From CBDCNP01 sp965222425 (GTDB lineage Bacteria > Acidobacteriota > Vicinamibacteria > Marinacidobacterales > DATDRI01): a DNA stretch of 64,000 bases. Location: assembly GCA_965222425.1 (NCBI GenBank), contig CBDCTW010000024.1, forward strand, positions 303,109 through 367,108, written 5' to 3'. The notes beneath the pieces are model-generated. The model did no database searches. It saw only the letters and a program-made list of their open reading frames with translations, and was not told where the DNA came from. Both the position numbers and the translations under genes were made by a program. The stretch's first letter is position 1. Each line of letters opens with the position of its first letter. Positions 47,555 to 56,991 of this stretch are shown piece by piece.

Positions 47555-48559
47555 ATGTTTCATCGTCGCGCCACCATCACCGCCATGGGCCGTTTCCTGC
47601 CGGAAAGGGTCCTCACGAATGCCGACCTCGAAAAGATGGTCGATACTTCCAGTGAATGGATCATCGCAAGGACCGGGATCCGGGAGCGTCACATCGTCGA
47701 CGGGATGGCCACGTCGGACCTAGCCACACGCGCAGCCCAAGATCTGTTGTCCCGACGAGGGCTGACTCCGGACGACATCGATCTCATCATCGTGGCGACC
47801 GTGACGCCGGACATGTTCTTTCCCGCGACCGCCTGCTTGGTTCAGGACAAGTTGGGTGCGAGCCGCGCCTGGGGATTCGATCTTTCCGCCGCTTGTTGCG
47901 GTTTCGTTTACGCGCTCACGACGGGTGCCCACTTCGTGGCCGGTGGCTCCCACGACCGTGTCTTAGTCATTGGTGCGGATGTCATGAGCAGTATCGTCGA
48001 TTACGAGGATCGTACGACGTGCGTGCTCTTCGGCGATGGTGCCGGTGCCGTCCTGCTGGAGCCCGCCGAGGACGATTCGGCCGGCCTCATGGATTTCAAC
48101 CACCACATTGACGGAAGCGGCGGCTTCTTTCTGTACATGCCTGGAGGCGGAAGCATGAACCCGGCCTCAGACAAGACGGTGGCCGAAAAACTCCACTACG
48201 TGCACCAATCTGGCCCCCAAATCTTCAAGTATGCGGTCCGGCAGACCTGCGAAGCCGCGTCGTCCCTGCTCAAGAAGCACGGCCTCACTGTCTCGGATAT
48301 TTCCCTGCTCGTCTCACACCAGGCGAACGCCCGGATCTTGGACGCGGCGGCCGAGCGGCTAGGCCTTCCGCCGGAGAAGGTCATCAGGAACATCGACAAG
48401 TACGGTAATACCACCGCCGCAACGATTCCCCTCGCGCTCACCGACGCTCAGGAACAGGGGCTCCTCAAACCGGGCGAGCTCATCCTGATAGTTTCCGTCG
48501 GCGCCGGGTTGACGGTGGGCTCGTGTCTGTTCCGCTGGACCGCTCTGAAATCGGCCTAA
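47555..48559 (+). CDS. fabH: 3-oxoacyl-ACP synthase III
   Basis: A ketoacyl-ACP synthase III starting fatty-acid elongation from acyl-CoA and malonyl-ACP. The triad is in place: catalytic Cys in DLSAACCGFVYAL, His in LVSHQANARILDA, Asn in NIDKYGNTTAATIP. The N-terminus LPERVLTNADLEKMVDTSSE is standard. At 334 residues it matches FabH more than OleA. It is divergent from the HAD/LarA/acyl-reductase operon with a shared 246-base upstream region, so it may be an extra FabH dedicated to that pathway. Confidence 0.93.
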   Translation: MFHRRATITAMGRFLPERVLTNADLEKMVDTSSEWIIARTGIRERHIVDGMATSDLATRAAQDLLSRRGLTPDDIDLIIVATVTPDMFFPATACLVQDKLGASRAWGFDLSAACCGFVYALTTGAHFVAGGSHDRVLVIGADVMSSIVDYEDRTTCVLFGDGAGAVLLEPAEDDSAGLMDFNHHIDGSGGFFLYMPGGGSMNPASDKTVAEKLHYVHQSGPQIFKYAVRQTCEAASSLLKKHGLTVSDISLLVSHQANARILDAAAERLGLPPEKVIRNIDKYGNTTAATIPLALTDAQEQGLLKPGELILIVSVGAGLTVGSCLFRWTALKSA

Positions 48560-50307
48560 TTGCAATTGAGCGGAAGGGGCGGATCCAGCCCAACCCCGCC
48601 CGGAGGTTTCCAATAGAAAAGTACGCGTGTATTGGTGCCTGCCTCGTCGTCTCGACTCTCATCGCCTGCCAACAATCGCCAGCTAATTTAGCGCCCAACA
48701 CTCGAGAAGACTTTCAATTCAGTGAGGACTGGAAGTCCCGTCAGGCCCTGGTTCCCGTGGCCTTGGGACGTGAACCCGCCGACGTCGTCGTAAAAGGTGG
48801 TCAAGTCTTCATCGCGCAGACCGGTGAGTTGAAAGACGGATGGATCATCGCGACCAAGGGAAAACGGATCGCCTGTCTAGGACCCCAGGACGAGACACCG
48901 AAGGCTGCCGCCGACCAAAATATGCTCGATGCGCTGGTGGGGCCGGAGACCAAGGTCCTAGACGCATCGGGGCAAACACTCGTTCCCGGTTTCGGCCATA
49001 GCCACGACCATATCGAATCGAGCCGATTGACTCCCGACCGTTTCGCGCAGGTCGCTTTGCCACTCGGAACGACCTGGTTGGTCGAAGGGGATCACGAGAC
49101 CGGAAATGTTCTGGGTGAGGCGGGGGTGACGTTCTGGCTCGACATGCAGCCGAAACATTTCAAGGTGTTCCCGGCGGTCACTTCGGCCGTTCCTCCCACC
49201 GACGACATCATGGAGCCGACCGGTGGTTGGATCGGATACGAGTCGGCGCGTCGGCTTTTCGCGCACGACCCGCGCGTCCGCAGCGTCGGCGAGGTGATGT
49301 ACGAGCCGGGCATTCAAGATCCGGAGAGCCCCGGGTATCAACGCCTACACCAGGTGCTCCAAGCGGGATGGGACGCGAGGCAAGCCATTCAGGGTCACAC
49401 CGGCGGGAACGACTACCGCAACATTTCCTCTTTTCGAAGCCTCGCCGTCCGTTCGAACCATAACCCGCACGGTCCCATCGAAGGCACGAATGACCATATC
49501 GTCCGGGTCGCGCGCCTCGGGCTCTGGACGGACAACCCGCCGAACCGAGCCGAGTTCGGGGCGCTCGTCGTCGAAGGAGGCAAGCTCATCGATGGGGTCG
49601 AACCTGCGCAAGATCCCCCTCCCTACACGCTCGATACCGTCTCGCTGGCCCGCAAGGTAACATCCGAAGACTTCTGGATCCGCGCTCCCGAGAGTAAGAC
49701 GAAGGTCACGGCCTGGCTATGGAGACCTCATGACTTCCGAGAGAGACCAGACACCGTGGAGCTCCCAGTCGAAGACGGTATTGTTCAATACGGAACCGAC
49801 CTCGGGGTTTACAAGATGGCGGCCATCGCGCGACACGAAAGCCTCGGACCGGAGCCGGCCGCGGAGATCCAGATGGGGGCGATGTTTACAGCGACCAGCC
49901 CAAGCCATCCGTGTTCAGCCGTCGCCACGACCGTCCAACACGACGCGCACCAGCTCACTATCGACGGGAGCTGCGACGAGGCGATGGCGATGGCCGCCAA
50001 TCGACTGGTGGAGATCGGTGGAGGCTTCGTCGTTGTCGCCGACGGGAAGACCCAGGCCGAGGTGCGTCTCCCGGTGACCGGACTTATGAGCAACGCGGAG
50101 CCGGAAACCCTGCTTCGGGAGCTCGCAACGATGCGCGCCGCTTCTGACGCACTCGAGTGGGCGGGTTTCGATGACGACGGACATCAGGTTCACGCGACGG
50201 ACGCCATGACCTTCTGGTTTCTCACGCCGGCACCCTGGCTGTGGAATCTGACCACGAGGGGGCTCTTCGATTTGATCACAGGCGAGAAGCTGCCCGTAGT
50301 CTGGTAG
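48523..50307 (+). CDS. Adenine-deaminase-like lipoprotein with an internal gap
   Basis: A lipobox (VVSTLIACQQS) near residue 45 suggests export, unusual for this family. It overlaps the end of fabH, and the true start may lie a little downstream. Adenine deaminase features are GFGHSHDHIESS (metal site), GEVMYEPGIQDPES, AIQGHTGG and the C-terminal VQHDAHQLTIDGSCDEAMAM with GGGFVVVADGKTQAEVRLPV. After AIQGHTGG the stretch normally holding the second metal ligands (SDHE... and TDD...) is replaced by about 30 unlike residues. The catalytic centre therefore looks incomplete, by natural deletion or decay. Confidence 0.7.
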   Translation: MSVPLDRSEIGLIAIERKGRIQPNPARRFPIEKYACIGACLVVSTLIACQQSPANLAPNTREDFQFSEDWKSRQALVPVALGREPADVVVKGGQVFIAQTGELKDGWIIATKGKRIACLGPQDETPKAAADQNMLDALVGPETKVLDASGQTLVPGFGHSHDHIESSRLTPDRFAQVALPLGTTWLVEGDHETGNVLGEAGVTFWLDMQPKHFKVFPAVTSAVPPTDDIMEPTGGWIGYESARRLFAHDPRVRSVGEVMYEPGIQDPESPGYQRLHQVLQAGWDARQAIQGHTGGNDYRNISSFRSLAVRSNHNPHGPIEGTNDHIVRVARLGLWTDNPPNRAEFGALVVEGGKLIDGVEPAQDPPPYTLDTVSLARKVTSEDFWIRAPESKTKVTAWLWRPHDFRERPDTVELPVEDGIVQYGTDLGVYKMAAIARHESLGPEPAAEIQMGAMFTATSPSHPCSAVATTVQHDAHQLTIDGSCDEAMAMAANRLVEIGGGFVVVADGKTQAEVRLPVTGLMSNAEPETLLRELATMRAASDALEWAGFDDDGHQVHATDAMTFWFLTPAPWLWNLTTRGLFDLITGEKLPVVW

Positions 50308-50764
50308 GTAACGACGAATTCCGCGGCTTTCACCAGCAAATGGAGGAGACCGAGGCTCGCTGGCCGACCGACGTCGAAACCGCTTATCGATTCAGCCGGG
50401 TGTCGCCCAAGTCCGATCGGGGGTCTTGGGAGCCAATTGCGGAAGCTCCCAAGCCGTCCTGCTGGCCCAACGGCACGCGGAGGTCAAGGCGATCGTTCTG
50501 CTTTCCGGCTCACTCACCGCGGAAGCCGACGAGATCTATGGGGAGATTGCGGACCGCGCGACCTTCTGCCTTTACAGTGAGCAAGAGGGGTACGGCACGC
50601 CCGGCTCGATGAAGAGAACATTCGACCGCTCTAAGAATGCCGCCAGCGAGCTTCTCGTCTACAAGGGCTCGCGGCACGGTGCCGAGCTCTTCAAGGAAGA
50701 CCCCTCTCTGCCAAGGAACCTGGTCGATTGGTTCGACGCGCGCCTGCGAGCGCCCCAAGACTAG
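50308..50764 (+). pseudogene. Alpha/beta-hydrolase fragment
   Basis: The upstream frame gives FHQQMEETEARWPTDVETAY, and a second frame gives the nucleophile-elbow-like GANCGSSQAVLLAQRHAEVK and the C-terminal strands FCLYSEQEGYGTPGS, LLVYKGSRHGAELFKEDPSL. The His in GSRHGAEL would be the catalytic one. The 5' half with the oxyanion loop is missing and there is at least one shift, so this is a remnant. Confidence 0.6.
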
Positions 50765-50808
50765 AACAAGAGTCGCGGCGGCTTGCGGATCTTGACTAGA
50801 ATGCGCTG

Positions 50809-52866
50809 ATGGCCGAGCACACAAATCGCCTCGCCGACGAGACCAGTCCCTACCTTCTCCAGCATGCGCATAACCCGGTTGCCTGGTATCCGTGGGGCCC
50901 GGAGGCCTTGGAGAAATCCAAGAAAGAAGACAAACCCATCTTACTCTCCATCGGCTACTCCGCCTGCCACTGGTGCCACGTGATGGAAAGAGAGTCCTTC
51001 GAGAGCGAAGACATCGCCGCTCTAATGAACGAGCACTTCGTCTCCATCAAAGTGGATCGAGAAGAGCGCCCGGACATCGACGAGATCTACATGAACGCCG
51101 TACAGATCATGACCGGCTCGGGTGGATGGCCGCTGACGGTTTTCTTGACTCCCGATCTCAAACCCTTCTATGGCGGGACTTACTTTCCGCCTGACAATCG
51201 GTTCGGCCGCCCCGGCTTTGCGACCGTGCTCAACGAAGTCGCTCAGATCTATCGCGAACATCGAGGCCAGGTAGAAACGACCGCCGGGGAGCTCACCCAG
51301 CACCTCAAGACGTCGACGCAAACGAGTGCAACTCCGGAGATACTCTCAACGGATCTCTTGCGCGACGCGATTCGCGAGCTCGCCGGGCGTTTCGATCCTC
51401 GCGACGGCGGGTTCACACCCGCGCCCAAGTTTCCCCCGTCGGGCGCGATCTCGTTGCTGCTTCGCTTCCATCACGCCCACGACGATGATGATGCACTCCA
51501 AATGGCGGAGCTCACGCTCCAAAAGATGGCAGCGGGTGGGATGTACGACCAATTGGGAGGAGGCTTTCACCGTTATTCTACGGACGCCAGGTGGTTGGTT
51601 CCTCACTTCGAAAAGATGCTCTATGACAACGCCCTTCTGGTTTCTGCCTATCTCGAGGCCTACCAGGTGACCGGCAAAGCGGAGCACGCACGCGTGGCGA
51701 CAGAGACTCTCGAATACGTGCTTCGCGAGATGCAGGGACCGGAGGGAGGCTACTACTCCAGCCAGGACGCGGATAGTGAAGGTGTCGAAGGCAAGTTCTT
51801 CGTCTGGAGCAAAGAAGAAGTCGACGCTCTCCTCGGAGATCGAGCCGACACCTTCTGCAAATATTACGACGTCACCGAAGGGGGCAACTGGGAAGAAACG
51901 AACATTCTCAATCGGCTCAACCGCCTCCTATCCGAGCCTCAGGATATCGACCCCAGCTCGAATGAGCTTTCGGAAGCGCGACGCATCCTTTTCGAGGCGC
52001 GCGAAAAACGGGTGAAGCCTGGCCTCGACGACAAGGTCCTCACGAGCTGGAACGGCTTGATGATCATTGCCATGGCCCGGGGATTCCGGATCCTCGGCGA
52101 GCAGAAGTTTCTCGACTCGGCGGCGAATGACGCGCGCTTTGCACGGGAAACGCTCGTCAAGGATGGCCGCCTGCTGGCGACTTACCGAGAGGGACGGGCG
52201 AAGCTTCCCGCGTATCTCGATGACTATGCGTTCCTTATGGGGGGCTTCATCGAGCTTTACGAATCGGATTTCGATATAGGCTGGCTCGACGAAGCGACGT
52301 GGCTAGCCAAAGAGATGGTGCGGCTCTTCTGGGACGAAGACCAGGGTGGGTTTTTCTTCACCGGCTCCGATCATGAATCGCTCATCATGCGCTCGAAGTC
52401 CGGTTTCGACGGTGCCATTCCCGCTGGCAATGCGGTGGCAGCATCATATTTGTTCAAGCTCGCGACCTACACCGGGCAATCTGATTTCGAGGCGCGGGGC
52501 CAGGAGACGATTCACGCGTTTCACGCTCAAATGAGACGCTCTCCTTCCGGCTTCGCGCAGATGCTCTCCGCGCTGGACTATTACCTCGGCGCGAAACGCG
52601 AGATCGCGGTCGTGGGTTCGGCCGGCGCGGCGACGACCAAAGACGCGCTGGCAAAGATCTGGAGACTCTTCACTCCCAACGAAGTTGTGGCGCTTCTCGA
52701 CCCTTCATGGCCCCATCGCGACGAGGTGGCGCAGAAGGTCCCTTTGCTCGCCGGGAAGACCCCCGCCAACGAACAGCCTCGCTTCTACGTGTGCGAGAAT
52801 TACGCCTGCCAGGCGCCGACCGAGAACCTCGAGGACGTTCTCCAAACCCTACGCTCCCAGCCTTGA
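50809..52866 (+). CDS. Thioredoxin-domain SSP411/YyaL family protein
   Basis: This 685-residue protein has an N-terminal thioredoxin-like DUF255 domain (around 1-165), starting NRLADETSPYLLQHAHNPVA with redox-type CHWCHVMERESFE and IKVDREERPDIDEIYM. A long alpha/alpha toroid follows (AGGMYDQLGGGFHRYSTDA, WLVPHFEKMLYDNALLVSAY, YSSQDADSEGVEGKFFVWS, LTSWNGLMIIAMARGFRI). Homologues include human SPATA20. The molecular function is unsettled; C-terminal similarity to glycosidase/epimerase toroids is known. Length and motifs are complete. Confidence 0.93.
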   Translation: MAEHTNRLADETSPYLLQHAHNPVAWYPWGPEALEKSKKEDKPILLSIGYSACHWCHVMERESFESEDIAALMNEHFVSIKVDREERPDIDEIYMNAVQIMTGSGGWPLTVFLTPDLKPFYGGTYFPPDNRFGRPGFATVLNEVAQIYREHRGQVETTAGELTQHLKTSTQTSATPEILSTDLLRDAIRELAGRFDPRDGGFTPAPKFPPSGAISLLLRFHHAHDDDDALQMAELTLQKMAAGGMYDQLGGGFHRYSTDARWLVPHFEKMLYDNALLVSAYLEAYQVTGKAEHARVATETLEYVLREMQGPEGGYYSSQDADSEGVEGKFFVWSKEEVDALLGDRADTFCKYYDVTEGGNWEETNILNRLNRLLSEPQDIDPSSNELSEARRILFEAREKRVKPGLDDKVLTSWNGLMIIAMARGFRILGEQKFLDSAANDARFARETLVKDGRLLATYREGRAKLPAYLDDYAFLMGGFIELYESDFDIGWLDEATWLAKEMVRLFWDEDQGGFFFTGSDHESLIMRSKSGFDGAIPAGNAVAASYLFKLATYTGQSDFEARGQETIHAFHAQMRRSPSGFAQMLSALDYYLGAKREIAVVGSAGAATTKDALAKIWRLFTPNEVVALLDPSWPHRDEVAQKVPLLAGKTPANEQPRFYVCENYACQAPTENLEDVLQTLRSQP

Positions 52867-52899
52867 GGTAGCCTTTGCACACCGTGCTAGCATAGAGGC

Positions 52900-53307
52900 A
52901 TGAAGATTCTCATCGGTCTCGCAACAGCGCTAGTCGTCTTGGGCACCACAGAGGGCATGAAGCTCGACCTAGAGGCCCCGCACATGGCCTTCCTTCCCAT
53001 TTCCGACCCGCGGTCCCGCATCAAGTTAACCGTCACGGTGAGGGTCACCGCCGAGCTCGAGGGTGAAACAGACGACCCGGAGAAATACTACTGCCTCGAC
53101 GAGGAGTGGGATTGGGGCGACGACAGAAACCCTTCGCTCCACGAGGTGGACTGCGATCCCTTTGAACCGGGTATGGAGATTGCTCGACGTTTCAGCAGCT
53201 CCAACCAGTATAAGTATCCGGGAACCTACACCATCCGTTTGCGACTCAAGAACGGCAGGAAGACCGTTATCTCCGGCACGGCAAAGGTGCAAGTTAGAGG
53301 GGGGTAG
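52900..53307 (+). CDS. Small secreted PKD-like domain protein
   Basis: A signal peptide (MKILIGLATALVVLGTTEG) leads to one Ig-like/PKD-type domain: EEWDWGDDRNPS (the WxWGDG-type turn), SSNQYKYPGTYTIRLRLKNG. Single Cys pair (YYCLDEE, VDCDPF) may form a disulfide. It is likely a periplasmic or surface protein used for binding. It starts 33 bases after the SSP411 gene and may be transcribed with it. Confidence 0.65.
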   Translation: MKILIGLATALVVLGTTEGMKLDLEAPHMAFLPISDPRSRIKLTVTVRVTAELEGETDDPEKYYCLDEEWDWGDDRNPSLHEVDCDPFEPGMEIARRFSSSNQYKYPGTYTIRLRLKNGRKTVISGTAKVQVRGG

Positions 53308-53365
53308 CACTCCCTAGCGATCGACGACACTCGGCGAGTCACCGCACCGGGACGAGGAACCATCC

Positions 53366-54265
53366 TTGCGGGAAGTCCAGCCAGACGCCATTCGTGAATA
53401 CGGCGCCATCCGTTTCCGGTCTGATTATCATTACTCGCTTTTCGAATACTACCGAAGTGCAAAGATCCTGAGCCAGCTCGAAGGCGCCGGTATTCGTACG
53501 TCCGGCGCGGTTCTCGATGCCGGCTGTGGCGGAGGTGGTGTGGCCGTCTCCTTCGCCGAAGAATCCAAGTTTGCGGTCGGGTTGGACCTCGTCGACCGGT
53601 TCAGCGACGCGGGGGTACGTCTTGCAAAGGAACATGGGGTCGCCAACGTTTGCTTTGTACAAGGCGACGGAACTGCCCTTCCCTTCGAGGACGGCTACTT
53701 CGATGTCGTGCTCTCACATTCTGTCATAGAGCACGTGGAGTCCCCGGAATCCTACCTAAGTGAGTGTTTCCGCGTTTTGCGACCCGGGGGAATTCTCTTT
53801 CTTTCGACTCCCCCCTACTACTCCTCCTCGGGCTCACATCTGGCGAGGCTCAAGGTTCCGATTCCGTATCAGCTTCTCCTCCCACGAAGCTGGGCCTTCC
53901 GCCTCAACTTCTACCTAGCCGACAAGCACCCCTCTTGGTTGGAACAGCAGGGGGAGTCGAATTCCTGCTGCATGATGGCTGAACGCGGAGAGAAAAAGGA
54001 GGATGATCTTCTTCAGAAGGTCACCGTCTCCGCGCTGCACCGATGGCTAAAGGGGACTGGGTTTCGAACGGTAAAAGAAACACGCCAATTGAGCGGCTTC
54101 TTCGCTCGACGCGTGCCCCGTTTCCTGCGCCAGTTCTTGGAGCGAAACCGCCTCACTGAGAGCGTGATCTACAACAATCTCGAGTACATTTTAATGAAAC
54201 TCGAATCCGAAACCGGGCAACCGGCCTCGCAAGCTTTGGAGAAAGACAGCTGGGTACGGGCATAA
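53366..54265 (+). CDS. Class I SAM-dependent methyltransferase
   Basis: The start is TTG 53366 with GAGGAA six bases upstream. Motif I is VLDAGCGGGGVAVSF, motif II-like acidic residue in VGLDLVDRFSD, post-I motif FVQGDGTALPFEDGYFDVVL, then HSVIEHVESPESYLSE and LRPGGILFLSTPPYYSS. This is the Methyltransf_11 pattern seen in polyketide, sugar and lipid methyltransferases. Around 150 residues after the core may form a substrate domain. The substrate is unknown. It lies 20 bases before the Dam-like gene. Confidence 0.85.
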   Translation: MREVQPDAIREYGAIRFRSDYHYSLFEYYRSAKILSQLEGAGIRTSGAVLDAGCGGGGVAVSFAEESKFAVGLDLVDRFSDAGVRLAKEHGVANVCFVQGDGTALPFEDGYFDVVLSHSVIEHVESPESYLSECFRVLRPGGILFLSTPPYYSSSGSHLARLKVPIPYQLLLPRSWAFRLNFYLADKHPSWLEQQGESNSCCMMAERGEKKEDDLLQKVTVSALHRWLKGTGFRTVKETRQLSGFFARRVPRFLRQFLERNRLTESVIYNNLEYILMKLESETGQPASQALEKDSWVRA

Positions 54266-54285
54266 CGGGCCGATCGAAGCTCCGG

Positions 54286-55155
54286 ATGGCCGATTCCCCC
54301 TCGCCTCTGGAGTGTCCCCGCCCCTTTCTCAAGTGGGCAGGAGGCAAAGCCACGCTGATCCAAGAGATCGCCAAGCGTGTACCACCAACCGAAACCTTCA
54401 CGCGATATGTGGAGCCTTTCGTGGGCGGAGGTGCCTTCTTTTTTTGGATTCGCCACGAGCTTCCCCTTCTTGCCTGTCGTATCGCAGATCGCAATCCACT
54501 CTTAACGAACACCTATGTCGTCGTCCGAGACGCCGTGGATGAATTGCTCCCCGCCCTACAGGTTCATGCGCAAAAACACTCGTCCGAGCACTACTATGAG
54601 GTTCGTCAGAGCAATCCCACCGACCCGGTCGAGCAGGCCGCCCTCTTCATCTACCTCAACCGCACCTGTTACAACGGTCTCTGGCGCGTGAACCGGCGGG
54701 GTGAGTTCAACGTACCTTTGGGAAGGTACGAGAACCCCAAGATCGTCGACGGAAAGAACCTTCGACTCGTTTCTCAGGCGCTTCGAGACGTCGAGATCTT
54801 GTGCGTGGACTTCGAAGAGGCGGTGAGTGACTGCGGTCCAAGCGATCTGATCTACTTCGATCCACCTTACCTGCCTCTTTCCACGACCAGCCGCTTCACC
54901 GCCTATACGTCGGAAGGATTCGGCCGCGAAGAGCAAGAACGGCTAGCGCGGGTGTTCCAGACTTTGAGGAAGAAGGGCGCGTTCGTCATCTTGTCGAACA
55001 GCGACGCGGAGATCGTACGCCACCTTTATCGAGTACTCCGTCCGAAACCGACGTTGGATCGCGTTCGTGTCCCCCGCTCGATCAACTCGAAGGCGGGAGG
55101 CCGCGGCGCCATCGATGAGCTTTTGATCTACCACCGGGGTCAAGAAAGAGTGTGA
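54286..55155 (+). CDS. Dam-family DNA adenine-N6 methyltransferase
   Basis: The protein is a D12-class (alpha-type) adenine methyltransferase. SAM-site sequence PFLKWAGGKATLIQEIAKRV, the motif FVGGGAFFFW, target-recognition region LNRTCYNGLWRVNRRGEFNV with the typical NRTxYNG, and catalytic SDLIYFDPPYLPLS (DPPY). Length (289) is usual for Dam or for MTases of DpnII-type systems. No restriction endonuclease gene is next to it, so it may be an orphan regulator or mismatch-repair-type enzyme. The recognition site (often GATC) is not readable here. Confidence 0.92.
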   Translation: MADSPSPLECPRPFLKWAGGKATLIQEIAKRVPPTETFTRYVEPFVGGGAFFFWIRHELPLLACRIADRNPLLTNTYVVVRDAVDELLPALQVHAQKHSSEHYYEVRQSNPTDPVEQAALFIYLNRTCYNGLWRVNRRGEFNVPLGRYENPKIVDGKNLRLVSQALRDVEILCVDFEEAVSDCGPSDLIYFDPPYLPLSTTSRFTAYTSEGFGREEQERLARVFQTLRKKGAFVILSNSDAEIVRHLYRVLRPKPTLDRVRVPRSINSKAGGRGAIDELLIYHRGQERV

Positions 55156-55159
55156 GAAT

Positions 55160-55264
55160 ATGAAGTTATTGTGGCTGACCGCATGGTTGGTGACGGCAGC
55201 GTTGGCGCCTTTTCAGGAAGAGCCAAATCGCGTGGAGCTGGCCGACATGGTTTCTGCGGCCTGA
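55160..55264 (+). CDS. Short ORF with a signal-peptide-like start (possible remnant)
   Basis: From ATG 55160 (AGAGTGTGAGAAT upstream) the frame codes for 34 residues, MKLLWLTAWLVTAALAPFQE then EPNRVELADMVSAA. It looks like a signal peptide cut short. The following 95 bases do not continue it in another frame in a recognisable way. I treat it as the 5' remnant of a secreted protein gene. Confidence 0.35.
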   Translation: MKLLWLTAWLVTAALAPFQEEPNRVELADMVSAA

Positions 55265-55360
55265 CCGATCAGCTCTCCCACCACACGTGGCGGCCACGTC
55301 GCACCGAGCTCGCGCCCGGTCGGTCGCGGTTTCCGCAGCCCCGAGGCCGACTTCAAAGGT

Positions 55361-56789
55361 TCACACTTCCTTTCTTTTCCACTTGCCGCGTCGAAAAAGG
55401 ATAATTCCAACGAGCGCGGAAAGCGAGTACGACACCGCGATGGAAACGAAGACGCCTGCCGGCCCCACGTCTAGCGGCTTAGCAAGGATATAGGCCAACG
55501 GGATCTGAAATAGCCAGAAACAAAAGAAGTTTATCCACGTCGGCGTCGCAGTGTCTCCTGCTCCGTTGAATGCCTGCATCATAACCATACCCCAAGCGTA
55601 GAACACGTATCCATAACTGATGATGCGCAGGCTCCGGATTCCCACCGATAACACTTCAGGGTCGGTGGTGAAGAAGCGAATGATCTCGTGTGCAAAGAGC
55701 AGGAACACCACCGTGACCACGGCCATAAACATCATGCTCCACATCCCGGTCAACCACACAGCGCGCTCCGCCCGCTCGGGCTTTCGGGCCCCCAAGTTCT
55801 GTCCCACCAGCGTTGCGGCGGCGTTGCTCAAGCCCCACGACGGAAGAATGACGAAGATGACGATGCGTATGGAGATCACGTAGCCGGCGAGTACGACACT
55901 TCCGAATGTGGCGAGTATACGGATGAGCCCGACGTAACTCGCGGTGGCGATCAGCATCTGACCAACGCCGCCGGCCGACAAGCGAAGCAGTCGATCGATG
56001 ACCGTCCAGTCGACGGCAACATCTTCACGGGTCATTTGCAGACGCTTACTTTTCCGGAAACGCCAGAACTGGTAGAGCACTCCCGTGCCGCGGCCGATCG
56101 TCGTCGCCACTGCGGCTCCCATGAGACCGAGCTCCGGGAAAGGGCCGAGACCGAAGATCAGGCAAGGGTCCAAGACAAGATTGATCGCGTTCGCGACCCA
56201 CAAAGCCCGCATCGCGGTCGTGGCGTCGCCCACACCCCGGTAGATCGCGTTGTTCAGAAAGAGAAGAAGGATGGTTCCCATTCCGGCGTACATCACCCGG
56301 GTGTACGTGGTGCCCATCTCCACCGTCTCCGGCGAGGCACCCATCAACCAGAGAAGCTGCGGTGCGAAAATGGCACCCGCAATGCCGAAGACCACCGCGG
56401 TCACGATTCCGACGACGATTGCTTGGACCCCGGCTCGTGCGGCGCGCCACCATTGCAGTCGTCGCCATACTGAGTCCCACCGCAACGGCGTAGATGAGTT
56501 GGAGCATGGACTCAGTGAGCCCTACTGCAGCTAGAGCGTGGGATCCGAGACGCGCGACGAAGAACGCATCGCAAACGGCGAAGACCGACTCCCCCGCCAT
56601 CTCCAAGACCATGGGGACGGCGAGAAGCCCCACCCCGCGGTTCAGGCTCCCCTGGGTGAAGTCCCTCTCCGTCCCCCGGAGGGACTCCCGCACAAAAGCC
56701 CAAAACCCAGGTTCCTCCACCTCATCCGATTCCAATTCACTCTGCTCCAAGGAAATGTTCTGTCGCTCGAAAAAAGCTACAAATCGCAC
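55361..56789 (-). CDS. MATE-family multidrug/Na+ efflux transporter, frameshifted
   Basis: Two frames join near 56440. The N-terminal part has FTQGSLNRGVGLLAVPMVLE, LAAVGLTESMLQLIYAVAVG and ATTAMVARR. The second frame continues ARAGVQAIVVGIVTAVVFGI, LWLMGASPETVEMGTTYTRV, NAIYRGVGDATTAMRALWVA, VGQNLGARKPERAERAVWLT and the last spans. Together about 475 residues and 12 spans are present, as in MATE. The frame change lies in the loop between spans 2 and 3. If real, the protein is dead; if an error, the gene is normal. No clear start with a ribosome binding site is visible. Confidence 0.75.
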
Positions 56790-56873
56790 CCGCTAACGAA
56801 CACCAGCAGTTTCAAGGAAAGGGAAGTCGCGGTGGGCGAGAGCGGAAGACTAGCCCCGGTTTGGCCGCGTCGA

Positions 56874-56900
56874 GATACTCGGGCAGGTTGCCCGAGTATC
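56874..56900. repeat. Perfect 12-bp hairpin between atpC and the MATE gene
   Basis: GATACTCGGGCA-GGT-TGCCCGAGTATC forms a perfect 12-bp stem with a 3-base loop. It is about 90 bases after the atpC stop (reverse strand). No T-run follows on either strand, so it may act as a transcript-stabilising hairpin or regulator site rather than a classic terminator. Confidence 0.55.
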
Positions 56901-56991
56901 AGTTGGAGGTGTGCATACGAGCCGGATTGTACCGCAAACTTCGCCGAGCCATCAAGAAGGCCCGACCCTTTTAAGCCCGTCTCGAGGACGG

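Noticed and set aside
47555..48559. Reading the KAS III plus SDR plus acyl-AMP ligase genes as an OleABCD olefin pathway
   Set aside because: The KAS III has the FabH-type active-site context, no OleB hydrolase is present, and the ligase is fused to reductase, ACP and PlsC domains, which fits ether-lipid or reduced-lipid synthesis better.
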